Shown here: in pieces, positions 1 to 6,005 of the stretch
Position numbering within the stretch: position 1 is the first letter of the stretch
How the letters are laid out: the number at the start of each line of letters is the position of its first letter
From: Oscillospiraceae bacterium
GTDB lineage: Bacteria > Bacillota > Clostridia > Oscillospirales > Acutalibacteraceae
NCBI GenBank assembly: GCA_015066165.1
Contig: SVOX01000034.1
Location: 1-11,915 of the forward strand
Length of the DNA: 11,915 nt
Direction: 5' to 3'
Program-made: the position numbers and the translations under genes
The notes under the pieces: generated by a model
Database searches by the model: none
What the model was told of the DNA's origin: nothing
The model's input: only the letters and a program-made list of their open reading frames with translations

Positions 1-27
1 AGAAATATTAATAAACGAAATACCGTA

Positions 28-54
28 ACACAAAAAAGTAAGTGCCATAAACTG
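28..54 (+). promoter_or_regulatory. Candidate sigma-K promoter of dpaAB
   Basis: The mother-cell factor sigma-K is known to recognise AC, about 16 bases, then CATANNNTA, and spoVF is a sigma-K gene in Bacillus subtilis. Here AC lies at 28-29 within AACA, followed by exactly 16 bases and CATAAACTG at 46-54, which matches all but the last base. Transcription would start near 60-61, leaving a leader of about 26 bases that keeps the GGAGGG site. No sigma-A promoter is evident in bases 1-86. The motif is short, so a chance match is possible. Confidence 0.45.
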
Positions 55-74
55 TATTAGGCACTTACTTTTTT
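32..74 (+). terminator. Perfect 15-bp hairpin with T-run, directly before the dpaA ribosome binding site
   Basis: Bases 32-46 (AAAAAAGTAAGTGCC) are exactly complementary to 60-74, with a 13-base loop at 47-59. The stem ends in a run of seven T (69-75), the form of a rho-independent terminator, presumably for a gene left of the window. The dpaA ribosome binding site GGAGGG begins at 76, one base after the T-run. Seen: the symmetry and T-run. Inferred: termination. Because the arms end in A and T runs it could work on both strands. Confidence 0.7.
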
Positions 75-86
75 TGGAGGGACAGT

Positions 87-884
87 ATGAAAAAAATATG
101 TATAATAGGCGGAGACGCCCGTCTTAAAACAGTTAAGCACCACCTTGAAAATCAAAACTTTTTTGTTAGCACTTTGGGGCTTTACCCAAATGACAAAGGT
201 GATATTTCGCTCGCCGATATTATAATACTTCCTGTACCCACAACCCGTGATAACGTTACGGTTTTTACCCCACTTACCAACAAGGTCATTCCCCTTTCGG
301 AAGTGTTTGAAAAAACCGAAAACCAACTTATTTTATGCTGTAATTATAATTTCGAAAACCGCAAATGTATTGATTATAACACCCTTGACAGTTACGCACT
401 TTTAAATGCAGTACCCACTGCCGAAGGGGCTATTAAAATTGCTATTGAAAACACAAATTTCACTATTTGGCAAAGCAAAATTTTGGTTATTGGCAACGGC
501 AGAGTTGGTAAAATTTTAGCAAATCGGCTTAAAAACCTTGGGGCTTTTGTTACAGTTAGTGCCAGAAAACCCAAAGATTTTGCCGAACTTGAAGCACTCG
601 GATTTAATTACATAAATACCGAGAAGCTTGAAAATTTGTATTTAGGGTACGACATTATTTTTAATACCGTGGATTTCCCCGTACTGTCAGACAAAACGCT
701 TGAAAATCTTCCCTGTTCTTTGCTTTTAGACCTTTCTTCAAAAGGCGGTTTCAACCTTGAATATGCAAAATCTTTGGGACTCAACGCCCAAAAAGCCCCT
801 GCCTTGCCCGGTAAAACCGCTCCTAAAACTGCAGGAAAGATACTGGCAAAAACAGTAAGTGAACTTATTCGTTTTTACAACTAA
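87..884 (+). CDS. dpaA: Dipicolinate synthase subunit A
   Basis: Together with DpaB this protein makes dipicolinic acid from a diaminopimelate/lysine-pathway dihydrodipicolinate-derived intermediate in the mother cell; the product is loaded into the spore core with calcium. The 265-residue protein starts with the family signature IIGGDAR (about residues 6-12). A Rossmann nucleotide-binding loop GNGRVG lies at 136-141 after a beta strand (ILVI). The C-terminal segment LPGKTAPKTAGKI is also typical. It is somewhat shorter than the Bacillus SpoVFA (near 300 residues), but both ends look intact. The ATG at 87 has GGAGGG six to eleven bases upstream. dpaB follows after 12 bases, so the two are almost certainly co-transcribed; in Bacillus the operon is under sigma-K. 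In Bacillus asd and dapG follow, but here mntP does. The gene is good evidence that the organism forms spores. The symbol spoVFA is equivalent. Confidence 0.93.
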   Translation: MKKICIIGGDARLKTVKHHLENQNFFVSTLGLYPNDKGDISLADIIILPVPTTRDNVTVFTPLTNKVIPLSEVFEKTENQLILCCNYNFENRKCIDYNTLDSYALLNAVPTAEGAIKIAIENTNFTIWQSKILVIGNGRVGKILANRLKNLGAFVTVSARKPKDFAELEALGFNYINTEKLENLYLGYDIIFNTVDFPVLSDKTLENLPCSLLLDLSSKGGFNLEYAKSLGLNAQKAPALPGKTAPKTAGKILAKTVSELIRFYN

Positions 885-896
885 AGGGAGAATATT

Positions 897-1469
897 ATGA
901 AAAATATTACATTGGGATATGCTATAACAGGTTCTTTTTGCACAATAAAAGAGTCGGTTAAAGCGTTAAAAACTTTAAGCCAATACGACATTAAAATTCT
1001 TCCCATTTTGTCCGAAATAGTAACCCGTACCGACACCCGTTTCGGCAAAGCGGAAGACTTAATAAAAGAAGTTGAAGAAATTTGCCAAAATAAAATTATA
1101 AACAGTATTGCTGCCGCAGAGCCAATTGGCCCCAAAAATTTGCTTGACGTTTTAGTGGTTGCGCCTGCAACAGGTAATACCCTTGCCAAAAACGCTTTAG
1201 GCATTACCGACAGCGCTGTTACAATGGCAATTAAAGCGCATCTTCGCAACAACAAACCGGTTGTTTTTGGTATTGCCACAAACGACGCTTTGGGTGCAAG
1301 TGCAAAAAACATTGGCCTTTTGCACAACACAAAAAACATCTTCTTTGTGCCTTATAAACAAGATGACCCCCACTCTAAAAACAACTCGCTAATTTGTGAT
1401 TTTTCACTTATTCCGCAAACAGTGGAACAAGCACTTAAGGGTAAACAAATTCAACCCTTAATTATTTGA
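897..1469 (+). CDS. dpaB: Dipicolinate synthase subunit B (flavoprotein)
   Basis: This is the second subunit of dipicolinate synthase and belongs to the flavoprotein family related to phosphopantothenoylcysteine decarboxylases. The 190-residue sequence opens with the flavin-binding strand and turn GYAITGSFCT (residues 7-16). It carries the central motif VVAPATGNTLAKNALG (about 87-102, with P90-A-T-G-N94), followed by the SAVTMAIKAHLRN helix and PVVFGIATNDALG. All are standard for SpoVFB, and the length fits the family. The start ATG has AAAGGGAG (883-890) ahead of it, and that site overlaps the dpaA stop codon. The TGA stop at 1467-1469 lies inside the -35 hexamer of the mntP promoter, so the next transcription unit begins within the end of this gene. 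Identification is strong. That it needs DpaA for activity is known from the family, not seen here. Confidence 0.93.
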   Translation: MKNITLGYAITGSFCTIKESVKALKTLSQYDIKILPILSEIVTRTDTRFGKAEDLIKEVEEICQNKIINSIAAAEPIGPKNLLDVLVVAPATGNTLAKNALGITDSAVTMAIKAHLRNNKPVVFGIATNDALGASAKNIGLLHNTKNIFFVPYKQDDPHSKNNSLICDFSLIPQTVEQALKGKQIQPLII

Positions 1470-1494
1470 CAAAACACTCCCTTTGGTATATAAT
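1466..1494 (+). promoter_or_regulatory. Consensus vegetative promoter of mntP
   Basis: TTGACA at 1466-1471 and TATAAT at 1489-1494 are separated by exactly 17 bases, a perfect match to the sigma-A consensus. The -35 hexamer overlaps the dpaB stop codon. The start of transcription is predicted near 1501, giving a leader of only about 28 bases. That leaves no room for the yybP-ykoY manganese riboswitch that precedes many mntP genes. A promoter this strong on an efflux gene normally needs a repressor; the surrounding inverted repeat is a candidate operator. Confidence 0.85.
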
Positions 1495-1522
1495 GTTTAT
1501 TCGTTAATATACCAAAGGGAGT
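1476..1522 (+). repeat. 16-bp perfect inverted repeat across the mntP promoter and ribosome binding site
   Basis: ACTCCCTTTGGTATAT (1476-1491) is exactly complementary to 1507-1522, with a 15-base spacer. The left arm fills the promoter spacer and enters the -10 hexamer. The right arm contains AAAGGGAG (1514-1521), the ribosome binding site of mntP. Arm centres are 31 bases apart, about three helical turns. There is no T-run after the right arm, so it is not a typical terminator. It could be a DNA operator, or a hairpin formed only in read-through RNA from dpaAB. Confidence 0.85.
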
Positions 1523-1528
1523 TAATAT

Positions 1529-2104
1529 ATGGGAATAGTTGAACTTTTCATTTTGGCTGTCGGTCTTTCTATGGACGCTTTTGCAGTGGCTATTTGTAAA
1601 GGGCTTGCCACCGAGCATTTAAAAAAGCGCCATATGATAATCACAGGCGCTTGGTTTGGTGGATTTCAGGCGTTAATGCCACTAATCGGTTACTTTTTGG
1701 GTACCGCATTTCAGGAATACGTAACCGCCGTTGACCACTACATCGCTTTCGTATTACTTGCCGGAATAGGTATAAATATGATAAAAGAATCATTTTCAAA
1801 AGAAGAAAACGAATGCAGTGACTGCTCGTTTGGATTTAAAACAATGTTTGTAATGGCTATTGCCACAAGCATAGATGCATTAGCCGCAGGAATTTCACTT
1901 GCTATGGACTTAAAAGGAAACAACACATACGCATACATTGCCGTATTATTTATTGGTGTTATTACCTTTACCCTTTCGGCAGTTGGTGTTAAAATAGGCA
2001 ACATCTACGGTGCTAAGTGGAAATCCAAAGCCGAATTTTCGGGCGGTGTTATATTAATAATTTTAGGCGCAAAAATACTTATAGAGCACTTATTCTTCGC
2101 CTAA
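1529..2104 (+). CDS. mntP: Manganese efflux pump MntP
   Basis: MntP (formerly YebN, DUF204) is an inner-membrane exporter that lowers cytoplasmic manganese. The 191-residue protein is hydrophobic, with about six membrane segments arranged as two similar halves. Each half carries the family motif with a membrane aspartate: GLSMDAFAVA (D16) in the first helix and ATSIDALAAG (D116) in the fourth. The short loop with E92, E93, E95 and C96, C99 separates the halves. The length matches the Escherichia coli protein (188). The ATG at 1529 follows AAAGGGAG with a seven-base gap. The gene has its own promoter and inverted repeat rather than the usual manganese riboswitch. Its last 15 bases overlap the end of the convergent mtaB, and its terminator lies within mtaB. 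Substrate is assigned from the family; the sequence alone cannot exclude another divalent metal. Confidence 0.9.
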   Translation: MGIVELFILAVGLSMDAFAVAICKGLATEHLKKRHMIITGAWFGGFQALMPLIGYFLGTAFQEYVTAVDHYIAFVLLAGIGINMIKESFSKEENECSDCSFGFKTMFVMAIATSIDALAAGISLAMDLKGNNTYAYIAVLFIGVITFTLSAVGVKIGNIYGAKWKSKAEFSGGVILIILGAKILIEHLFFA

Positions 2105-3373
2105 TAAACAGTCATTTTCACGACCTGTAATTTTAACTTTTAAAATCTCTCCTGTCTTGCACTGGGGAGATTTTATTTTTACACGGCAGTAATTTTCGGT
2201 ATAGCCCTCAAAAAATCCGTCTTGATTTGTTTCAATTAAAACTGATTGACAAGTGCCAATATGTTTATCCAAAAAATCATATTCACTTTCAAGAGTGGCT
2301 TCTATCATTTGTTTTGAACGTTCACTCTTTTGGGCATTATTTACTTGATTAGGTAAACCGTAAGCCACAGTGCCCTCACGTCGAGAATAAGCAAAAACGT
2401 GTGCTTTTGCAAAGCCAATTTCTTTAGCGAAGCCCAAACTTTCACAAAATTCCTGCTCACTTTCCCCCGCAAATCCAACCATAATATCGGTTGTAATTGC
2501 ACTATTGGTAAAAGTATTTCTAATTCTCCATACTAAATCACGGTAAAATGAAGTGTCATAATGACGGTTCATACGTGCAAGTGTTTTATCACTGCCCGAC
2601 TGCAAAGACAAATGGAACTGCGGACAAAACTTTGGCTGTGATTTAAACCTTAACAGCATTTCATCAGTTATATGATCGGGTTCCAAAGAGCCCAAACGCA
2701 CCCGTTTAATTCCATCAACAGCGCAAACCGCATCAACAGCATCGCAAATATTTATATCCTCGCCTTTACCGTATGAGGTAAGGTTTATACCAACCAACAC
2801 AATTTCCACAAAGCCATTTTTTGCTAAATCCTGGGCTTCTTTTTGTATTTCGCAAACAGGTTTTGAACGAATTGGTCCACGTGCAGTTGGAATTATACAA
2901 TAAGTGCAATAACGGTCGCAACCGTCTTGTATTTTCATATAAGCACGGGTACGTTCATCAAATTTTGTAATGCTCGGCGTGTTAAATCTTTCTTTTTTCT
3001 CGTGCTTTGATACTTCAAACACCCGTTTACCGTCTTGCAAAAATTTTTCAACCGCTAATACTACTTTTAAAACATCGGTATTGCCCATTATAATATCGGC
3101 ATCCAATAATTGTTTTGATTTTTCACCAAATGCCTGTACCATACAACCGGTAAGCGCTATAACCGCATTTGGATTATTTTTTCTAAAACGGCGAAGTGCT
3201 TGACGGGTTTTACGGTCACTTTCGGCAGTGACTGTGCAAGAATTTATTACAAGCGCATCAAACGGTGCCGAAGTTGGCACCGTTTTGTGTCCTTTGTTTT
3301 GAAATGCTTCACGCATTACCTGTGTTTCATATTGATTCACTTTGCACCCCAAGGTGTAAAACGCTATGTTCAT
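2090..3373 (-). CDS. mtaB: tRNA (t6A37) methylthiotransferase MtaB
   Basis: This radical-SAM enzyme adds a methylthio group to t6A at position 37 of ANN-decoding tRNAs, giving ms2t6A (MtaB/YqeV type). With the start at 3373 it has 427 residues. The N-terminal methylthiotransferase domain holds cluster cysteines C10 (TLGCKVNQYE), C46 (NSCTVT) and C77 (TGCMVQ). The radical-SAM triad is C152-x3-C156-x2-C159 in DGCDRYCTYCIIP. A TRAM domain fills the last 60 or so residues. GCKVNQ, rather than the GCQMN of MiaB, points to MtaB. The open frame extends 16 codons further upstream, but that part overlaps rnhA and lacks family similarity. The ATG at 3373 has AGGAGA ahead of it and overlaps the rnhA stop as ATGA, implying translational coupling. 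It is the last gene of the lexA-rnhA-mtaB unit and converges on mntP. Confidence 0.93.
   Translation of the reverse strand: MNIAFYTLGCKVNQYETQVMREAFQNKGHKTVPTSAPFDALVINSCTVTAESDRKTRQALRRFRKNNPNAVIALTGCMVQAFGEKSKQLLDADIIMGNTDVLKVVLAVEKFLQDGKRVFEVSKHEKKERFNTPSITKFDERTRAYMKIQDGCDRYCTYCIIPTARGPIRSKPVCEIQKEAQDLAKNGFVEIVLVGINLTSYGKGEDINICDAVDAVCAVDGIKRVRLGSLEPDHITDEMLLRFKSQPKFCPQFHLSLQSGSDKTLARMNRHYDTSFYRDLVWRIRNTFTNSAITTDIMVGFAGESEQEFCESLGFAKEIGFAKAHVFAYSRREGTVAYGLPNQVNNAQKSERSKQMIEATLESEYDFLDKHIGTCQSVLIETNQDGFFEGYTENYCRVKIKSPQCKTGEILKVKITGRENDCLLGEE
2142..2180 (+). terminator. mntP terminator, embedded in the 3' part of mtaB
   Basis: In plus-strand RNA, AAAAUCUCUCC (2142-2152) pairs with GGGGAGAUUUU (2164-2174) over 11 positions including one U-G wobble, closed by an 11-base loop. 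It is followed by AUUUUU (2175-2180). On the minus strand the wobble becomes a C-A mismatch and the hairpin is followed by A-rich, not U-rich, sequence. The signal is therefore directional and serves mntP. It lies about 40 bases past the mntP stop, inside the coding region for the TRAM domain of MtaB. Confidence 0.7.
3260..3285 (-). repeat. Perfect 10-bp hairpin inside mtaB
   Basis: AAACGGTGCC (3260-3269) is exactly complementary to 3276-3285 with a six-base loop. In the mtaB message the stem is followed by only a short U run before GAUG, so it resembles a weak terminator or pause site about 90 bases into the gene. It encodes the TVPTSAPF segment (residues 31-38), between the first and second cluster cysteines. 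Function, if any, is not known. Confidence 0.6.
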
Positions 3374-3819
3374 AAACTCTCCTGTAATTTTTGATAAAAA
3401 GCGACAGCCAAACGGTCGCAACGTTCATTTTCGGGGTGGCCCGCATGGCCTTTAACCCAGTCAATCGTAACATCATGTTCGGCTATAAGATTTAAAAGTT
3501 TTTCCCATAAATCAGGGTTTAAAGCGGGTTTTTTATCGGCTTTGCGCCAATTATTATTGCGCCAAGATTCTGCCCAACCTTTAGTAATTCCGTCTGCAAC
3601 ATATTTAGAATCGGTTACAAGACGAACTTTACAAGGTTTTTCCTTTAAAGCCGAAAGTCCCATAATAGCGGCAGTAAGTTCCATTCGGTTATTGGTGGTA
3701 TCTTTTTCACCGCCCGAAAGTTCTTTTTCGTGGCCGTTATAACGAAGCACTACGCCCCAACCGCCAGGACCGGGGTTACCCGAACAAGCACCGTCGGTAA
3801 ATATTTCAATATATTTCAT
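3370..3819 (-). CDS. rnhA: Ribonuclease HI
   Basis: Cytoplasmic endonuclease that cuts the RNA strand of RNA-DNA hybrids, removing R-loops and primer remnants. The 149 residues match the bacterial RNase HI length. All four metal-binding acids are present: D9 (FTDGACSGNPGPGG), E47 (NRMELTA), D70 (VTDSKYV) and D135 (ERCDRLA). The catalytic-loop histidine H125 lies in WVKGHAGHPEN. The basic, tryptophan-rich handle WAESWRNNNWRK (about 82-93) is also there, as in the Escherichia coli enzyme, so this is not one of the shortened forms. The ribosome binding site AAGGTG (3825-3830) overlaps the lexA stop codon, and only eight bases separate the two genes. The gene ends in an ATGA overlap with mtaB. 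If co-transcribed with lexA, as spacing suggests, it would be DNA-damage inducible; that is an inference. Confidence 0.96.
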   Translation of the reverse strand: MKYIEIFTDGACSGNPGPGGWGVVLRYNGHEKELSGGEKDTTNNRMELTAAIMGLSALKEKPCKVRLVTDSKYVADGITKGWAESWRNNNWRKADKKPALNPDLWEKLLNLIAEHDVTIDWVKGHAGHPENERCDRLAVAFYQKLQESL

Positions 3820-3827
3820 AATTCACC

Positions 3828-4415
3828 TTAATACTTTCTATAACTGCCCACAACCTTGCCAAGCACGGTTGGATTTTCGGGATAAATTGGGTCAAAATCC
3901 TCATTTTCGGGCATAAAGATTACGGTTTTATCCTTAATTAGAAGACGTTTCACAGTTGCTTCTTCTCCGTCCATACCAACAACAATATCACCGTTACGGC
4001 AAGGAACGTTTTTATCAGCAATAATAATATCGCCGTCCATAATGCCAACATTTTTCATACTATAACCCACAACCTTCAAGGCAAAAAGCCCTTCAGCATC
4101 TTTACTGGGGTACGGTATGTAGTCTTCAATTTCTTCTACTGCCAAAATTGGTTTACCTGCGGTAATTTTGCCAACAAGAGGCACCATTGAAGCCGAAGAC
4201 GGCATATCAAGTTTTATAGCACGGGAATATTTGGCATCACGCACAATATACCCCTCTTCTTCTAACACTCCCAAAATAGCGTGAACGGTTGAAGTGGATT
4301 TAATTCCCGTATTATTACAAATTTCACGAACCGTTGGCGGAAAACCGCCGGACATTTGTTTTACAATAAAATCATAAACATTTTTTTGTTTTTCGGTAAG
4401 TGGTCGTTTAGACAT
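3828..4415 (-). CDS. lexA: LexA repressor, SOS regulator
   Basis: LexA represses DNA-damage genes and is inactivated by RecA-stimulated self-cleavage. The 195-residue protein has an N-terminal winged helix-turn-helix (about 1-65; PPTVREICNNTGIKSTSTVHAIL includes the recognition helix). A C-terminal S24 peptidase domain follows. The cleavage site is A86-G87 in GKITAGKP. The catalytic serine is S119 in VGYSMKNVGIMDGD, and the lysine is K156 in EATVKRLL. The residue before the serine is tyrosine; this position varies in the family. ATG at 4415 has AGGAG (4423-4427) seven bases upstream. Its promoter contains an SOS box, so autoregulation is expected. It heads a three-gene unit with rnhA and mtaB. 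No error-prone polymerase gene is linked here. Confidence 0.96.
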   Translation of the reverse strand: MSKRPLTEKQKNVYDFIVKQMSGGFPPTVREICNNTGIKSTSTVHAILGVLEEEGYIVRDAKYSRAIKLDMPSSASMVPLVGKITAGKPILAVEEIEDYIPYPSKDAEGLFALKVVGYSMKNVGIMDGDIIIADKNVPCRNGDIVVGMDGEEATVKRLLIKDKTVIFMPENEDFDPIYPENPTVLGKVVGSYRKY

Positions 4416-4429
4416 CTAAAAACTCCTAT

Positions 4430-4443
4430 CGAACATTTATTCG
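4430..4443 (-). promoter_or_regulatory. SOS box (LexA operator)
   Basis: CGAACATTTATTCG fits the Gram-positive operator CGAAC-N4-GTTCG with one mismatch (A for G at the start of the right half). It begins five bases after the -10 hexamer of the lexA promoter and covers the predicted transcription start near 4442, a position suited to repression. No other good match was seen in the window. Confidence 0.85.
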
Positions 4444-4448
4444 TTTAC

Positions 4449-4477
4449 AGTATAACATTATTTTAAAAATATTGCAA
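4449..4477 (-). promoter_or_regulatory. Promoter of lexA-rnhA-mtaB
   Basis: On the minus strand TTGCAA (4477-4472) and TATACT (4454-4449) are separated by 17 bases. The -10 is preceded by TGT, an extended -10. The leader is about 27 bases with AGGAG near its end. Confidence 0.8.
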
Positions 4478-4479
4478 GT

Positions 4480-4531
4480 AAAATAAATAATCTCCCAAAT
4501 CCGCCTTATCAAAGGTGAATTGAGAGATTAT
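4480..4531 (-). terminator. Terminator after trkH
   Basis: In the minus-strand RNA an arm at 4531-4512 pairs with 4507-4487 around a four-base loop. ATAATCTC pairs perfectly with GAGATTAT, and the inner part has wobbles, one bulge and one A-C mismatch. It is followed by TTATTT. It begins five bases past the trkH stop and ends just before the lexA promoter, isolating the two units. The plus strand after the hairpin is also T-rich. Confidence 0.75.
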
Positions 4532-4535
4532 ATTT

Positions 4536-5999
4536 TTATTTCTTTATTTTTCTTCTCTTGAGCCAACTTGCAGGTGAAAACAAAAGTATCAATGGATAAA
4601 TCTCAAGCCGACCAAGTAGCATAGCGACTGACAAAACTATTTTTGAAAGGTGAGAAAAAATATCATAGTTACCCATCGGGCCCACCAGCGCAAGTCCCGG
4701 ACCTACATTATTAAAGCAAGCCGCAACTGCGGATATATTGGTTTCCAAATCAAACGGCTCAAAAAGAAGCACAATTAATATTACAGTAAAGCAAACAAAA
4801 TATATTGCAAAATAAACCAACACTCCATTTAGCGTTTCATTTTCAACCTTCTTACCCTCGAAGCGAACTGCTTCGGCACCACGAGGATGTATCATATGAC
4901 GAAGATTTGCCGATATACGTTTAAACAACAACACTATTCTTGAAACTTTAATGCCGCCCGCAGTAGAACCCGCACAGGCACCAATAAACATAAGTATAAG
5001 AAGTATGCCTTTTGAAAGTCCCGGCCACAAGTTAAAGTCGGTAGTGGCGTAACCTGTTGTGGTAATAATTGATGCCACTTGGAAAGCCGACTGCCGTAAA
5101 GTTTCCCAAAAACCGTCAACTAAATTACGGATATTATAGGTTACAAGCGCTACTGCCGCTATAACTATACCAACATAACACCAAAGCTCCTCACTTTTAA
5201 AGGCGGTGCGAATTTTTCTTACTAAAACAAGATAATAAATATTAAAATTAACGCCAAAAATCAGCATAAACACCGTAATAACCCACTGTAAATACGGACT
5301 GTACGAAGCAATGCTATCGCCCTTAACACCAAATCCACCCGTACCCGCAGTACCGAATGAGTGCACAAACGATTCAAATAAGTTCATACCGCCACAAAGC
5401 AGTAACACAACCTCTAACAAAGTAAGACAAATATAAATTAAATAAAGTATTTTTGCCGTACTTTTAAGCTTTGGTACAAGTTTACCAATGATAGGTCCCG
5501 GCATTTCGGCTCGGATAATATGGATAGAACGGCCAGAATCGGTTGGAACAATAGCCATAACAAGTACAAGTATTCCCATGCCGCCTATCCAATGAGTAAA
5601 ACTACGCCAAAACAAAAGCCCTTTTGACATTGTTTCTATTTCTTTACCGCCCAAAATAGTAGCGCCTGTTGTAGTAAATCCGCTTACAGTTTCAAAAAAA
5701 GCGTCAATAAAATTGGGAATAGCGCCGCTTATAACAAAGGGAATAGCTCCCACAACCGATAATGTTATCCAGGACAGTGCTACAATCACAAAACCCTCTT
5801 TTGCAAAAAAAGTTTTATCCTTGGGTTTATTAAGACAGGTGAGCAAAAATCCAAGCGCCAATGCTAATACAATGGTTATAACAAACGATATCGCATTCTT
5901 TTCACCATATACTAAAGAACATATAAGCGGTAGTGACATAAGCACTGCTTCAACCTTTAAAATTTGGCCAAGCATATAAAAAATGATTCTACGATTCAT
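4536..5999 (-). CDS. trkH: Trk potassium uptake channel subunit TrkH
   Basis: Membrane subunit of a Trk potassium uptake system. The 487-residue protein has the four membrane-pore-membrane repeats of the SKT family. The selectivity-filter segments are TTTGAT (109-114), GTAGTGGFG (216-224), TTTGYAT (313-319) and NNVGPG (430-435). The GSTAGGIK motif (344-351) follows the third repeat, near the intramembrane gating loop. The start MNRRIIFYMLGQIL is the usual TrkH opening, including the extra N-terminal helices absent from KtrB. The ATG at 5999 has AAAGGTGAT (6006-6014), which overlaps the end of trkA; only six bases separate them. It forms a two-gene unit with trkA and ends in its own terminator before lexA. 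Length and filter pattern separate it clearly from the second channel gene at 7512. Confidence 0.94.
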   Translation of the reverse strand: MNRRIIFYMLGQILKVEAVLMSLPLICSLVYGEKNAISFVITIVLALALGFLLTCLNKPKDKTFFAKEGFVIVALSWITLSVVGAIPFVISGAIPNFIDAFFETVSGFTTTGATILGGKEIETMSKGLLFWRSFTHWIGGMGILVLVMAIVPTDSGRSIHIIRAEMPGPIIGKLVPKLKSTAKILYLIYICLTLLEVVLLLCGGMNLFESFVHSFGTAGTGGFGVKGDSIASYSPYLQWVITVFMLIFGVNFNIYYLVLVRKIRTAFKSEELWCYVGIVIAAVALVTYNIRNLVDGFWETLRQSAFQVASIITTTGYATTDFNLWPGLSKGILLILMFIGACAGSTAGGIKVSRIVLLFKRISANLRHMIHPRGAEAVRFEGKKVENETLNGVLVYFAIYFVCFTVILIVLLFEPFDLETNISAVAACFNNVGPGLALVGPMGNYDIFSHLSKIVLSVAMLLGRLEIYPLILLFSPASWLKRRKIKK

Positions 6000-6005
6000 A
6001 TACTA

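Noticed and set aside
881..1339. 152-codon minus-strand frame opposite dpaB
   Set aside because: It is antisense to a clearly conserved flavoprotein gene, with no recognisable domain.
1470..1528. yybP-ykoY manganese riboswitch before mntP
   Set aside because: The predicted leader is about 28 bases and the whole spacer is 59; there is no room for the aptamer.
3374..3421. Upstream ATG giving MtaB 16 extra residues
   Set aside because: The extension overlaps rnhA, has no fitting ribosome binding site and precedes the canonical MNIAFYTLGCKVNQ start.
4052..4075. LexA active site reads GYSM instead of the frequent GDSM, suggesting inactivation
   Set aside because: The residue before the catalytic serine varies in known active LexA proteins (Escherichia coli has GMSM); serine, lysine and the Ala-Gly cleavage site are all present.
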